A DNA stretch of 64,000 nt from Nostoc sp. 'Peltigera membranacea cyanobiont' 210A. Its GTDB lineage: Bacteria > Cyanobacteriota > Cyanobacteriia > Cyanobacteriales > Nostocaceae. Below the pieces are notes generated by a model. The model did no database searches. It had not been told where the DNA came from and saw only the letters and a list, made by a program, of their open reading frames with translations. The stretch is from the NCBI RefSeq assembly GCF_002246015.1, contig NZ_NOLJ01000006.1, positions 128,232 to 192,231 of the forward strand, written 5' to 3'. Every line of letters starts with the position of its first letter. The first letter of the stretch is position 1. The position numbers were made by a program, and so were the translations under genes. Below are positions 25,025 through 35,077 of the stretch, piece by piece.

Positions 25025-26791
25025 ATGCAATGGGCTAATTTTCTAGCCAAAGAAGCTGCTACGAATGGCTTATCTCTAGAGCAAACGGTAGCTTTTGCAA
25101 AATCTTTTCAGACAGAAAACTTAGGTAAAACTAAAGTTAAACTTGCCAGCGAATTAAACGTTGATATTACTGCTTTCACAAAGTGGGTGGGTGAGGTACA
25201 TGACAAGTTTGCCCAGAATTCTCCTGAGTTAGCGACTTTCAACAATCGAGACAAACTAGAAAAGTTACAAGCTTATCTGAGCCTAAAATATAATAGCGAA
25301 TTAGATGCCCTCAAACCATTGGCAGCGATGAAATTATTCAAATCGCTAGTGGTTCGAGAACGACTGCAACAAGAAGCTTGGGTTGCCAGAAGAATTTGTA
25401 AGTTTTTGGGATATTTACCTTTAGCGTTAGAGTTAGTGGGACGATATCTGGATAAAATGCCAGATTTGTCTCTGGAAACACTGCTGAAGCGGCTAGAGAA
25501 GAAACGAGTGGAACATGAACCAGTAGTCAATGCTAACTCATTGATGCCTGATGAATACGGTATATTTGAAGCTTTTGAATTGAGTTGGGAACAGTTGGAT
25601 GAAAATGCCCAAAGCTTTGGCTGTTTGCTAAGTTTGTGTGCTTTAGCTGACATTCCCCTATCTGTTGAGACAATAGAAGATAACAAAAAACAAAAACTCA
25701 ACGAGAAAGCCATAGCCGATTTACTGGAATTGCATCTGCTACAACAAAAAAGTAAAGGAATTTATCGTCTAAATCCACAGATTCGACAACTTTTGCGAAT
25801 GAAGTTGGATAAATCAAGTGAGGCGGATGAAGCAAAAAGTAAGTTTGCAGCCATGATGTTAGAGGTAGCAAAGCTAATTCCGCAACAGATTAACCCTGAA
25901 GATATTCTCAACCTCACTCCACATATCCCGCACATCACAGAAGTTGCAACTCACCTATGCGAATATCTAGGCGATGAAAATCTAATCACTCTGTTTACCA
26001 AATTAGCCTGGTTTTATCAAAGTCAAGGACTTTATCAGCAAGCAGAACCTTGGTTGCAACGGTGTGTAGAACTAACTCAAAATCGTCTTGGTTTAGAACA
26101 TATCGATGTCGCCACTAGTCTGAACAATTTAGCAGCACTCTACGAAACTACAGGACGCTACAGGGAAGCTGAACCCTTGCTTGAGCAAGCTTTAGCACTG
26201 AGAAAACGCCTGCTAGGAGAAGAAAATACCGATGTCGCCACTAGCCTGAGCTATTTAGGATTAATCTACGAATATACAGGACGCTATAGCGAAGCCGAAC
26301 CTTTGTATCAGCAGGCTTTAGAACTGTGGAAACGCCTAGTGGGAGAAGAACATCCCCATGTTGCCACGAGTCTGAACAATTTAGGAGCATTGTATTGTTA
26401 TACAAAACGCTACAGCGAAGCCGAACCCTTGTTCAAGCAAGCATTAAAACTGAGAAAACACCTGCTGGGAGATAACCATCCCGATGTTGCCACCAGCCTG
26501 AACAATTTGGCACAACTTTACGAATCTACAGGAAGTTACAAGCAGGCCGAACCGTTGTATGAGCAAGCTTTAGAACTGAGTAAACGCCTGCTGGGAAATA
26601 ACCATCCCGATGTCGCCATCAGCCTAAACAATTTAGCAGCACTCTACCGTTATACAAGACGCTACCGGAAAGCCAAACCCTTGTTTGAGAAAGCTTTGAA
26701 AATTTGTGAACGGACTTTAGGTATAAGTCATCCGACAACTATGACGGTTCGGGCAAATTATGCCAGCTTTTTAAGAGAAGCATATCAGTAG
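25025..26791 (+). CDS. STAND-type TPR protein lacking its NTPase core
   Basis: 588 residues. Residues 1-93 look like the N-terminal adaptor of Nostoc STAND proteins (WVGEVHDKFAQNSPELATF). At about 94 it jumps directly to the end of the NB-ARC module (LKPLAAMKLFKSLV, FLGYLPLALELVGRYL), so the Walker A and B NTPase segments that should lie between are missing in frame. Winged-helix-like region at about 180-300 (FELSWEQLDENAQSFGCLLSL), then about seven 42-residue TPRs to the end (SLNNLAALYETTGRYREAEPL). Without a P-loop it cannot work as a nucleotide switch. It may be a decaying receptor or a TPR-only decoy. Same family as the fragment at 22838-24014. Confidence 0.8.
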   Translation: MQWANFLAKEAATNGLSLEQTVAFAKSFQTENLGKTKVKLASELNVDITAFTKWVGEVHDKFAQNSPELATFNNRDKLEKLQAYLSLKYNSELDALKPLAAMKLFKSLVVRERLQQEAWVARRICKFLGYLPLALELVGRYLDKMPDLSLETLLKRLEKKRVEHEPVVNANSLMPDEYGIFEAFELSWEQLDENAQSFGCLLSLCALADIPLSVETIEDNKKQKLNEKAIADLLELHLLQQKSKGIYRLNPQIRQLLRMKLDKSSEADEAKSKFAAMMLEVAKLIPQQINPEDILNLTPHIPHITEVATHLCEYLGDENLITLFTKLAWFYQSQGLYQQAEPWLQRCVELTQNRLGLEHIDVATSLNNLAALYETTGRYREAEPLLEQALALRKRLLGEENTDVATSLSYLGLIYEYTGRYSEAEPLYQQALELWKRLVGEEHPHVATSLNNLGALYCYTKRYSEAEPLFKQALKLRKHLLGDNHPDVATSLNNLAQLYESTGSYKQAEPLYEQALELSKRLLGNNHPDVAISLNNLAALYRYTRRYRKAKPLFEKALKICERTLGISHPTTMTVRANYASFLREAYQ

Positions 26792-26795
26792 CGAT

Positions 26796-26836
26796 CGCTG
26801 CGCGTAATTCGTAATTCGTAATTCGTAATTCGTTAA
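26796..26836. repeat. GTAATTC heptamer repeats
   Basis: Four to five consecutive GTAATTC units (about 26807-26834) follow the STAND-type gene. Of the same class as the other seven-base arrays in this window. Confidence 0.75.
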
Positions 26837-26874
26837 AAAAATATCCCCCTCTCCACTAACGAGGGGGTTAAGAT

Positions 26875-27372
26875 TTACTTACATCCTAAAGATTTGCGAG
26901 TATCCACCCCAGTTTTAGAATTTACACCACTTGCCTTAACACAAAGCTTTTTCACTTGTATCCCATCTAAAATTGCATTCGTAAAATCAGTACCTGTGAT
27001 ATCCACGCCATCAAAAGTAGAACGTAGCATCATCGCATCGGTCAACACAGCATCACTTAAATCAGCATCCTTAAACCTTGTTAGATAGGCTATGCCTTCA
27101 CTAAAATCAGCACCATGCAGATTTACTCCCTCCAATACGCTACCGTTAAATACGCCACCACGTAAGTCAGCATTGCTAAAATTAGCATTCTCTAATTTGA
27201 GATTGGTAAACTCAGTACCAATTAAACTTTGACCAGAGTAATCCTTGCCCTTGAGTTCATCATTACCCACAGAACGGGTAATACTAGAAGAACTTGCAGC
27301 TTGCGCCGATAGGGGAAACAAAAAAAGAACCATAGCTAAGACAAAGCTAGCTAACAGTTGCCAATATTTCAT
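26875..27372 (-). CDS. Exported pentapeptide-repeat protein
   Basis: 165 residues with a signal peptide (MKYWQLLASFVLAMVLFLFPLSAQA), so periplasmic or thylakoid-lumenal. Pentapeptide repeats A(D/N)Lxx run from about 50 to 140 (LIGTEFTNLKLENANFSNADLRG; FKDADLSDAVLTDAMML). The end (VKKLCVKASGVNSKTGVDTRKSLGC) resembles the C terminus of plant thylakoid-lumen pentapeptide proteins such as TL15/TL17, including the paired cysteines. Biochemical role unknown. Divergent from gcvT. Confidence 0.88.
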   Translation of the reverse strand: MKYWQLLASFVLAMVLFLFPLSAQAASSSSITRSVGNDELKGKDYSGQSLIGTEFTNLKLENANFSNADLRGGVFNGSVLEGVNLHGADFSEGIAYLTRFKDADLSDAVLTDAMMLRSTFDGVDITGTDFTNAILDGIQVKKLCVKASGVNSKTGVDTRKSLGCK

Positions 27373-27588
27373 AATCTCTTCTTAATAAATCTCAACACTT
27401 CTACTATTAACTATTAAACCTTACAGAAGGGGACAAAGGGGATGAGGGAATAGGGTACAGGTTACAGGGTAGAGATTATTCCCTATCACCCGTCCCCTGT
27501 CACCTCTTCCCTAATCTCTCGTAGGATGATAGATGTTGAGGTGCGATGCCTAACGGCAAGTTGCTCCGCATCTACGCAATAATTACCT

Positions 27589-28725
27589 GTGGCTAATCAA
27601 GAAGACAACGCCCAATCTCTGGCGCGAACCCCTTTATATCAACTGGGTGTAGAACTCAAAGCACGCCTTACCAGCTTTGGCGGCTGGGAAATGCCCGTGC
27701 AATTTAGTGGAATTAGCCGCGAACACGAGGCTGTAAGAAATACAGCCGGAATGTTCGATATTTCCCACATGGGCAAATTTACCCTCCAAGGTAAAAACCT
27801 GATTTCCCAACTCCAGCCACTAGTACCTTCCGACTTGAGTCGTTTGCAAGCTGGTCAAGCACAATACACCGTATTGTTAAATCCCCAAGCGGGAATTATT
27901 GACGACATCATTGTTTATTATCAAGGTGAAGACACCAGTGGTACACAAAAGGCATTCATCATAGTCAATGCGGCAACCTCCAATAAAGATAAAGGATGGC
28001 TGTTAAAACACCTTGACCTAGATAAATTGCAATTCCAAGACCTTTCACCAGATAAAGTCTTAATTGCCGTCCAAGGGCCAAAAGCGATTAAATATCTCCA
28101 GCCATTAGTGCAAGAAGACTTACAACCAATCAAAGCCTTTGGACATTTAGAAGCAACTCTACTAGGTAAACCTGCCTTTTTGGCCCGCACAGGTTACACC
28201 GGAGAAGATGGCTTTGAGGTGATGGTAGACCCGGATGTGGGAGTAAAATTGTGGCGAAGTCTCCATAAAAGTGGTGTTATCCCCTGTGGACTCGGTGCGA
28301 GAGACACTCTGCGCCTAGAAGCAGCGATGGCACTTTACGGACAAGATATCGATGACACCACCACACCCTTAGAAGCAGGTTTAGGGTGGCTAGTTCACTT
28401 AGATACCAAAGGCGATTTTATTGGTCGGGAAGTTTTAGCAGAGCAAAAATCCAAGGGAGTGAAGCGTCGATTGGTAGGTTTGCAAACCCAAGGACGCAAT
28501 ATTGCCCGTCATGGCTATCAAGTGTTATCCACAGGTAAAGTTGTGGGAGAAGTTACTAGTGGCACCCTGTCACCTACACTTGGTTATCCTGTTGCATTAG
28601 GCTACGTTCCCACCCAGCTAGCAACTGTTGGTCAGCAGCTAGAAGTGGAAATTCGCGGCAAAGCTTATCCAGCAGTTGTAGTTAAACGTCCCTTTTATCG
28701 GTCAAAAAATCGTGTTGCCAACTAA
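27589..28725 (+). CDS. gcvT: Glycine cleavage T protein (aminomethyltransferase)
   Basis: Transfers the methylene group from aminomethyl-lipoyl-GcvH to tetrahydrofolate, releasing ammonia. 378 residues. Seen: TPLYQLGVELKARLTSFGGWEMPVQF, MFDISHMGKF, RTGYTGEDGFEVMV, GARDTLRLEAAMALYGQD and the C-terminal barrel VGEVTSGTLSPTLGYPVALGYV. The start is GTG at 27589, giving the family-like MANQED leader; no earlier start fits. First of three glycine cleavage genes in order T-H-P. No glycine riboswitch was recognised upstream. Confidence 0.97.
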   Translation: MANQEDNAQSLARTPLYQLGVELKARLTSFGGWEMPVQFSGISREHEAVRNTAGMFDISHMGKFTLQGKNLISQLQPLVPSDLSRLQAGQAQYTVLLNPQAGIIDDIIVYYQGEDTSGTQKAFIIVNAATSNKDKGWLLKHLDLDKLQFQDLSPDKVLIAVQGPKAIKYLQPLVQEDLQPIKAFGHLEATLLGKPAFLARTGYTGEDGFEVMVDPDVGVKLWRSLHKSGVIPCGLGARDTLRLEAAMALYGQDIDDTTTPLEAGLGWLVHLDTKGDFIGREVLAEQKSKGVKRRLVGLQTQGRNIARHGYQVLSTGKVVGEVTSGTLSPTLGYPVALGYVPTQLATVGQQLEVEIRGKAYPAVVVKRPFYRSKNRVAN

Positions 28726-28850
28726 TAAGCGCTGAGGTTTTTGAGGAATAATGTGTTGTGAGTTATTCAATCTACAGTCAGGTTGATTACCAAATATGGC
28801 TTGGATGACTATTGGGGCAATAATTTTTTTAATAAGGGAGAGGAAGTGAT

Positions 28851-29240
28851 ATGTCTTTTGAATATCCTCAAGATTTCAGATACCTGGATTCTCATGAATA
28901 CGTGCGAATCGATGGTGAAATTGCCACCATTGGCATTACTGAGTTTGCCGTACAGGAATTGGGTGATATCGTCTTTTTGGAACTGCCAGAAATTGGCGAC
29001 GCTCTTACCAGGGGAGAAAACTTTGGCACAATTGAATCAGTGAAAGCCGTTGAGGAACTGAATTCACCAGTGACAGGCACCGTTATAGAACGGAATGAAG
29101 CCTTAATTAATTCTCCCGAAGAAGTGTCAGAAGACCCCTACGGGGAAGGGTGGTTTTTGAAAGTGCGCGTCAATGACCCTGGCGAAGTTGAAGATGCCTT
29201 GACAGCTGATGAGTATCGCGCCCAAGTAGAAGGGGAGTAG
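28851..29240 (+). CDS. gcvH: Glycine cleavage H protein
   Basis: Lipoyl carrier that shuttles the aminomethyl group between GcvP and GcvT and electrons to the L protein. 129 residues; lipoylation site Lys65 in IESVKAVEELNSPVTG. A strong purine-rich site (GGGAGAGGAAG) precedes the ATG. It follows gcvT by 125 bases and precedes gcvP by 190 bases. The dihydrolipoamide dehydrogenase (L protein) is not here, as usual. Confidence 0.98.
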   Translation: MSFEYPQDFRYLDSHEYVRIDGEIATIGITEFAVQELGDIVFLELPEIGDALTRGENFGTIESVKAVEELNSPVTGTVIERNEALINSPEEVSEDPYGEGWFLKVRVNDPGEVEDALTADEYRAQVEGE

Positions 29241-29430
29241 GAGTGCTGAGTGCTGTTAGCGGATAGCTAGGGTTTAGCCCGTGCTGAGTGGAAGAGTAAG
29301 GGAGTAGGTGAGTGGAGCAGGTAACTAACAATTACTCTTATTCACCTATCCAATATCTTCCCAATCCCCAGCCCCCAGTTTAAGAGTATTTATTGCAAAA
29401 TATGAAATAGTACCATCTGGAGAGTAATTT

Positions 29431-32343
29431 GTGGTATTGAACGCCCCTATTCTCAAGTCTAATGAGCAGCAAGTGCTGGACGACAAAAGTCAAAAGTTAA
29501 GTAGTTTTGTGCCAAGACACATTGGCCCTAACTCCGATGATATCCAGCTTATGCTTAAGGTTTTGGGGTTTCCCAGCCTGGATGCCCTAATTGACCAAAC
29601 AGTTCCACAGACAATTAGGTTGAAGCAACCGCTAAAGTTACCAGCAGCAGAAAGTGAGTATGCAGCACTGGCATCGTTAAAAAAAATTGCTGCCAAAAAT
29701 CAGGTTTTCCGTTCATACATTGGTATGGGCTATTACGACAGTATTACCCCACCTGTGATTGGGCGTAATATCTTAGAAAACCCTGGTTGGTATACTGCCT
29801 ACACTCCTTATCAGCCAGAAATTGCCCAAGGGCGACTAGAAGCGCTGCTGAATTTTCAAACCTTGATTATCGACCTCACAGGTTTAGAAATTGCCAATGC
29901 TTCATTACTTGATGAAGCTACAGCAGCAGCAGAAGCGATGAGCCTAAGCTATGGTGTCTCCAAAAATCAGGCAAATGCCTATTTTGTATCTCGTGATTGC
30001 CATCCCCAAACTATCGACGTGTTGCAAACACGTGCTCAACCATTAGGGATTAAGATCATTGTTGGCGATCATCAAACATTTGATTTTGATCAAGCAATTT
30101 TTGGGGCTGTTCTGCAATACCCTGCAAGTGATGGCACTATTTACGACTACCGCGCTTTTATCGAAAAAGCCCATGCTAAGGGTGCATTGGTGACGGTAGC
30201 AGCAGACCCTCTAAGTTTAACTTTGCTGACCCCTCCTGGGGAATTTGGTGCTGATATTGCTGTAGGAAGCACTCAGCGGTTCGGTATTCCTTTGGGGTTT
30301 GGGGGGCCTCATGCGGCATACTTTGCTACGAAGGAAGAGTATAAACGGCTGGTTCCAGGGCGAATTGTGGGTGTATCAAAAGATGCCCAAGGTAAGCTGG
30401 CATTACGTCTCGCCTTGCAAACCCGCGAGCAGCACATCCGCCGCGAAAAAGCTACTAGTAATATCTGTACTGCACAGGTGCTACTGGCAGTGATGGCGAG
30501 TATGTACGCTGTCTATCATGGGCCTACTGGACTGAAGCAAATTGCCGAAAATATCCATTCTTTGACGGTGTTATTGGCGGAAGGACTGAAGCGTTTGGGT
30601 TACAGCATCAGTTCCAAAGATTTCTTTGATACGCTGCGAGTAGAACTGGGAAAACAGAATTTAAAAGATATTCTGGCAGTTAGCGAACAACTTGAAATTA
30701 ACCTGCGGGTTTTTGATGGCACAACTGTTGGTATTTCGCTGGATGAAACAACTACGCCAGAAGATTTAATCGACCTTTGGCAGATTTTCGCTGGTACAGA
30801 TGATTTACCCTTCACTTTAGAAGAATTAACTTCTGACTCATCCTTCCATCTCCCTCTCTCCCGTACAAGCACATATCTCACTCACCCAGTTTTTAACCGC
30901 TATCACTCAGAAACTGAGTTGTTGCGCTATCTGCACAAGCTAGAAAGGAAGGACTTATCGCTAACGACATCGATGATTCCTTTGGGTTCTTGCACAATGA
31001 AGTTGAATGCAACTGCTGAGATGATTCCGGTAAGTTGGGAAGAATTTGGCAAGATTCATCCATTTGCGCCCGCGTCGCAAACGCAAGGTTATCAAATCCT
31101 GTTTGAGCAACTTGAGGCATGGTTAGCTGAAATTACTGGTTTTGCAGGAATTTCTCTACAACCAAATGCTGGTTCTCAGGGCGAATATGCTGGACTTTTA
31201 GTAATTCGTCAATATCACGAAAATCGGGGTGAAGCACACCGCAACGTTTGTTTGATTCCCACCTCGGCACACGGGACAAACCCAGCAAGTGCGGTGATGT
31301 GCGGGATGAAGGTGGTAGCTGTTGCCTGTGACTCACAAGGTAATATTGACGTTGATGACCTGAAGGCTAAGGCAGAAAAACACAGCAATGAATTAGCCGC
31401 CTTAATGGTGACATACCCCTCAACTCACGGTGTCTTTGAGGAACCAATTCAGGAAATCTGCGCTGTTGTCCATAGTCATGGTGGACAAGTTTACATGGAT
31501 GGGGCAAATATGAACGCCCAAGTGGGAATTTGCCGTCCTGGGGATATTGGCGCGGATGTCTGTCACTTGAATCTGCACAAAACCTTCTGTATTCCTCATG
31601 GTGGGGGTGGCCCTGGTATGGGGCCCATTGGTGTTGCATCTCATCTTGTACCCTTTCTCCCTGGACATCCTGTTGTCACTATCAACGACTCAACTCAGGA
31701 CTCTAATATTGGTGCTATTGCTGCTGCGCCTTGGGGTAGTGCAAGTATCTTGGTGATTTCTTGGATGTACATCGCCATGATGGGTGCAGATGGTTTAACC
31801 CAAGCAACTAAAGTGGCGATTCTCAACGCTAACTACATCGCTAAGAGACTGGAATCATACTATCCGGTTTTGTATCAGGGGAAAAATGGTCTAGTTGCCC
31901 ATGAGTGTATTTTAGATTTGCGATCGCTCAAAAAATCAGCTGCGATCGAAGTCGATGATGTCGCCAAGCGTCTCATGGATTATGGTTTCCATGCGCCGAC
32001 TGTCTCCTGGCCTGTGGGGGGTACAATCATGGTGGAACCTACAGAAAGTGAATCTAAACAAGAGTTGGATCGTTTCTGTGATGCGTTGATTTCTATTCGC
32101 CAAGAAATTGCCGAAATAGAAGTTGGCAAGGTGGATATCCAAGATAATGTTTTGAAGAACGCACCCCACACTGCCGAAAGTCTCATCACCGGAGAATGGA
32201 ATCATCCTTATTCTCGCGAACAAGCTGCCTATCCTGCACCTTGGACTCGTGAGTATAAATTCTGGCCTGCTGTTGGTCGCATTGATGCAGCCTTTGGCGA
32301 TCGCAATTTTGTTTGTTCTTGTCTGCCAATGGATGCTTATTAA
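29431..32343 (+). CDS. gcvP: Glycine dehydrogenase (decarboxylating) P protein
   Basis: PLP enzyme that decarboxylates glycine and passes the aminomethyl group to GcvH; central in photorespiratory glycine turnover. 970 residues, full-length fused alpha-beta form. N-terminal FVPRHIGPNSDDIQLML; catalytic PLP lysine K717 in LNLHKTFCIPHGGGGPGMG; C-terminal YPAPWTREYKFWPAVGRID. The start is GTG at 29431 with GGAGAG 6 bases upstream. Convergent with the PhoD-type gene across a hairpin-rich spacer. Confidence 0.98.
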   Translation: MVLNAPILKSNEQQVLDDKSQKLSSFVPRHIGPNSDDIQLMLKVLGFPSLDALIDQTVPQTIRLKQPLKLPAAESEYAALASLKKIAAKNQVFRSYIGMGYYDSITPPVIGRNILENPGWYTAYTPYQPEIAQGRLEALLNFQTLIIDLTGLEIANASLLDEATAAAEAMSLSYGVSKNQANAYFVSRDCHPQTIDVLQTRAQPLGIKIIVGDHQTFDFDQAIFGAVLQYPASDGTIYDYRAFIEKAHAKGALVTVAADPLSLTLLTPPGEFGADIAVGSTQRFGIPLGFGGPHAAYFATKEEYKRLVPGRIVGVSKDAQGKLALRLALQTREQHIRREKATSNICTAQVLLAVMASMYAVYHGPTGLKQIAENIHSLTVLLAEGLKRLGYSISSKDFFDTLRVELGKQNLKDILAVSEQLEINLRVFDGTTVGISLDETTTPEDLIDLWQIFAGTDDLPFTLEELTSDSSFHLPLSRTSTYLTHPVFNRYHSETELLRYLHKLERKDLSLTTSMIPLGSCTMKLNATAEMIPVSWEEFGKIHPFAPASQTQGYQILFEQLEAWLAEITGFAGISLQPNAGSQGEYAGLLVIRQYHENRGEAHRNVCLIPTSAHGTNPASAVMCGMKVVAVACDSQGNIDVDDLKAKAEKHSNELAALMVTYPSTHGVFEEPIQEICAVVHSHGGQVYMDGANMNAQVGICRPGDIGADVCHLNLHKTFCIPHGGGGPGMGPIGVASHLVPFLPGHPVVTINDSTQDSNIGAIAAAPWGSASILVISWMYIAMMGADGLTQATKVAILNANYIAKRLESYYPVLYQGKNGLVAHECILDLRSLKKSAAIEVDDVAKRLMDYGFHAPTVSWPVGGTIMVEPTESESKQELDRFCDALISIRQEIAEIEVGKVDIQDNVLKNAPHTAESLITGEWNHPYSREQAAYPAPWTREYKFWPAVGRIDAAFGDRNFVCSCLPMDAY

Positions 32344-32352
32344 ACTGAAGTG

Positions 32353-32398
32353 AAGAGTTAGGAGTTATGAGTTAGGAATTAAAACTCCTAACTCCTCT
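32353..32398. terminator. Heptamer-repeat hairpin between convergent genes
   Basis: GAGTTAGGAGTTATGAGTTAGGA is followed by the complementary AACTCCTAACTCCTC with a short AATTAAA loop, directly after gcvP. It can form a long hairpin on either strand and sits between convergent genes, so it probably acts as a bidirectional terminator. Confidence 0.55.
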
Positions 32399-32608
32399 AA
32401 TTGCTCTACAGCAGGGGCACACAGCTGTCCATCCCTACGATGGGGTATTTTTATTCGCGTGGAAGTCCCTAAGCATTTTTTCCTTATCTTTGCAGGACAA
32501 ACGTATCTAAATTCTGAAAATGAAAACACAGATAGAAACAGGTAAATCATCAGTGTTTATCTGTTTCTATCTGTGATTGTCTGGTTTCAATACCTGGGAA
32601 TTAGACGA

Positions 32609-34198
32609 TTAGGCTTGTTGTATTTCTGGACGACCATCTTCAACCACAAATGAAGCCCGCTTACTAATCGTGCCATTTGGGGTTGTGACGTTTGATAAAA
32701 CTAGATAATCTGACTTCCAGGTTGTGGGAGTCAAAGCACAGCGAACATATCCCCGTTGATTATTAAAGAACTTAATGTGTGGGTTATCGGGTAAGTAAGC
32801 TTCAACTGCGGGGCTGGTATCCGAACCATCGCCACCCGAAGTAATTGAGGAACAGACGAATTCACTGCCAACTGTGGCGGATTCTGGGTTATTAAAGTTA
32901 GCCTTCAGATTCATCGCCCAGTGGGAATGCACATCGCCTGCCAAGGATACTGGGTTAGAGGGCTGGCGCTGTCCGAGGAAAGCCATGAGGCGATCGCGCG
33001 AAGCCACATAACCATCCCATTTGTCCATGCTGTAAGTTCCGCCTTCTCCTGGTGTCATATCTCTTTGAGCAATCGGAACCTGCTGCGCCAAAACATTCCA
33101 CTTGGACTGTGAACTATTTAAACCATCATATAGCCAATCTTCCTGACGCTTGCCGGTAATTGTTGCATTCGGATCTAAATTTTCTGGGCAACGTTCTTTA
33201 GTGCCATCACCACAGGGCTGATCGGTGCGATACTGGCGGGTATCAAGGACATGGAAGGTGGCTAAGTTACCAAAGGAGAGCCGACGGAAAAGTTGCATAT
33301 CGGGGCCAACGGGACGCGATAAGGGGCGCAGTGGCATGTGTTCGTAGTAAGCTTGATAGGCAACAGCCCGTCTTTGGAGAAAAATTGATCGATCTTGATC
33401 GGGTTCAGTATCAACTTCTGAGATGTTGTTGGCGTAGTTGTTTTCTACCTCATGGTCATCCCAGGTAACAATCCAGGGAAACGCTGCATGAGCTGCTTGC
33501 AGATTGGTATCGGTTTTATAGAGGGCGTGACGGTTGCGGTAATCTTCCAAAGTCACAATTTCTGCACTGTTGTGCTGTCTGGGACGATTATTTGAGATTC
33601 CTCCCTCGTAAATGTAGTCACCAACATGAACTACAAGATTAAGGTCGTCCTTGGCCAGATATTTGTAGGCAGTAAAGTACCCCTGCTCATAGTGCTGACA
33701 GGAGACAAGGGCAAAGTTAAATTTATTCAAGTAGCTATTTGCTAAAGGCGCTGTACGAGTGCGACCAATAGGGCTAGCGTCTTGCCCGACAAGAAACCGA
33801 TACCAGTACCAAGTATCAGATTGCAGGCCTTCTACCACAACTCGAACTGAATGAGCTAGTTCTGGAGTTGCCAGTACCGTACCTCTAGAGACAATACGCC
33901 TCATATCTGGATCGGTTGCTACTTCCCAGCGAATTGGCACATTCACAGGTGGCATTCCACCTCCGTTTAAGGGTTCAGGAGCGAGACGAGTCCAAATCAC
34001 TACGCTGGTAGGATAGGGTTCACCAGACGCTACACCCAAAGTAAAAGGATAATTGGAAAATCTGCTTGTGGCGATCGCTCTTTGAGGAGACAATTGGTTA
34101 GCGATCGCTAAACCAGATAATGCTCCTGCCCCAATAATTAAGTTGCGTCGTTTGATTCGACTGTGCAGGAACTGCTCAAAATTCCGGTAATCTACCAT
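32609..34198 (-). CDS. phoD: PhoD-family alkaline phosphatase/phosphodiesterase
   Basis: Exported calcium/iron-type phosphatase releasing phosphate from phosphoesters. 529 residues, close to the family norm. A twin-arginine signal (IKRRNLIIGAGALSGLAIA) begins at about 17. Typical PhoD blocks follow: FTLGVASGEPYPTSVVIWTRLAPEP, ALVSCQHYEQGYFTAYKYLA, LVVHVGDYIYEGG, WDDHEVENNYAN, and NPVSLAGDVHSHWAMNL with metal-binding His residues. A Pho box was not recognised, so phosphate control is inferred from family habit only. Confidence 0.93.
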   Translation of the reverse strand: MVDYRNFEQFLHSRIKRRNLIIGAGALSGLAIANQLSPQRAIATSRFSNYPFTLGVASGEPYPTSVVIWTRLAPEPLNGGGMPPVNVPIRWEVATDPDMRRIVSRGTVLATPELAHSVRVVVEGLQSDTWYWYRFLVGQDASPIGRTRTAPLANSYLNKFNFALVSCQHYEQGYFTAYKYLAKDDLNLVVHVGDYIYEGGISNNRPRQHNSAEIVTLEDYRNRHALYKTDTNLQAAHAAFPWIVTWDDHEVENNYANNISEVDTEPDQDRSIFLQRRAVAYQAYYEHMPLRPLSRPVGPDMQLFRRLSFGNLATFHVLDTRQYRTDQPCGDGTKERCPENLDPNATITGKRQEDWLYDGLNSSQSKWNVLAQQVPIAQRDMTPGEGGTYSMDKWDGYVASRDRLMAFLGQRQPSNPVSLAGDVHSHWAMNLKANFNNPESATVGSEFVCSSITSGGDGSDTSPAVEAYLPDNPHIKFFNNQRGYVRCALTPTTWKSDYLVLSNVTTPNGTISKRASFVVEDGRPEIQQA

Positions 34199-34525
34199 TC
34201 TCTACTCCTGGCTAACAGGTAAGTTAAAGTACAGCAACAGCTAACACAAAGATGGTGGAGTAATCGTAGGAAAATTTCGTAATTATTCCCTCATAGCAAT
34301 TCTTTATTAAGACCCATAGAAATAACCCCACCACCCTTGTTAAGGAGAGGTTGGGAGGGGTCATAATGTGCAGCTTCATAGAGAATTGGTATTCTCAAAA
34401 TCAGATTTTAATTTCCAATTTTTCCCTCTACTATCAATGTGTCAGATATTGTTTCCTCACATAAAAGCCTACTAATAAGAGATTAATCCTTGGCAAAGAA
34501 ATTGTTAATATCAACTTAACCAAGG
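34199..34525. other. Spacer with a possible small inverted-repeat element
   Basis: No gene. At about 34297-34394, ATAGCAATTCT and AGAATTGGTAT form imperfect inverted ends around a G-rich GTTAAGGAGAGGTTGGGAGGGG core. This is compatible with a small non-autonomous element. The rest is AT-rich without features. Confidence 0.4.
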
Positions 34526-35077
34526 TTAGATTTTAATCTTTTTCATTGATGCTACCTTTCTCTTCATCATTGAGCCAAGGCTAAAAGCAAAAAGAACACC
34601 AACTAAAGGTGTAGGTTCAGGTACTTGTCTATAAGAAACTGTACCTGATATAAGTTCAGCATTGGGAGAAGTTTTAGAGTAAATTGTAAAATCCTCACCA
34701 ATAATTTCATAACTGATAGAACTGGAAGGATTAGCTTTATCATTAAACTGATAATCTAATCCAAAATACGTTTGTCCTGTTAAGGATGTGGTTTTAAAAA
34801 CAAGAGGAAAATCTGGGTAATTTGCATCATCTTGTTCAGTGTAAATGGTAGAGTTGCTATCAAAGTTGAAAGAAAGTGACTTAATGGGAGCTTCGGGATT
34901 ATAGTCATTGCTGAAGGTTGAGTCATCAAAGCTAAAAAAGCCATTCCCCTTTGTTAATGGACTATCAACGGTGAAAGCGTAATTAAGAATTGCAGCAGAT
35001 GCAGATTTTACATCTAAGGTAGCAAAACCTAAACTAATAGTAGCAGCAGTGACCAATAAATTTGTAACCAATTTCAT
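34526..35077 (-). CDS. PEP-CTERM-type exported protein
   Basis: 183 residues from ATG 35077, chosen for GAGGAAAAC just upstream; the frame opens further to 35170 with an unlikely leader. A signal peptide (MKLVTNLLVTAATISLGFA) is followed by a beta-rich body (YAFTVDSPLTKGNGFFSFDD). A C-terminal sorting signal has Val-Pro-Glu-Pro, a hydrophobic helix and Lys/Arg (VPEPTPLVGVLFAFSLGSMM, then KRK). PEP-CTERM proteins are processed by exosortase-like enzymes and often reach the cell surface or matrix. The substrate or ligand is unknown. Confidence 0.85.
   Translation of the reverse strand: MKLVTNLLVTAATISLGFATLDVKSASAAILNYAFTVDSPLTKGNGFFSFDDSTFSNDYNPEAPIKSLSFNFDSNSTIYTEQDDANYPDFPLVFKTTSLTGQTYFGLDYQFNDKANPSSSISYEIIGEDFTIYSKTSPNAELISGTVSYRQVPEPTPLVGVLFAFSLGSMMKRKVASMKKIKI

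Noticed and set aside
27373..27588. Glycine riboswitch before gcvT
   Set aside because: The spacer has repeat-type hairpins but none of the conserved tandem aptamer cores that I could recognise.
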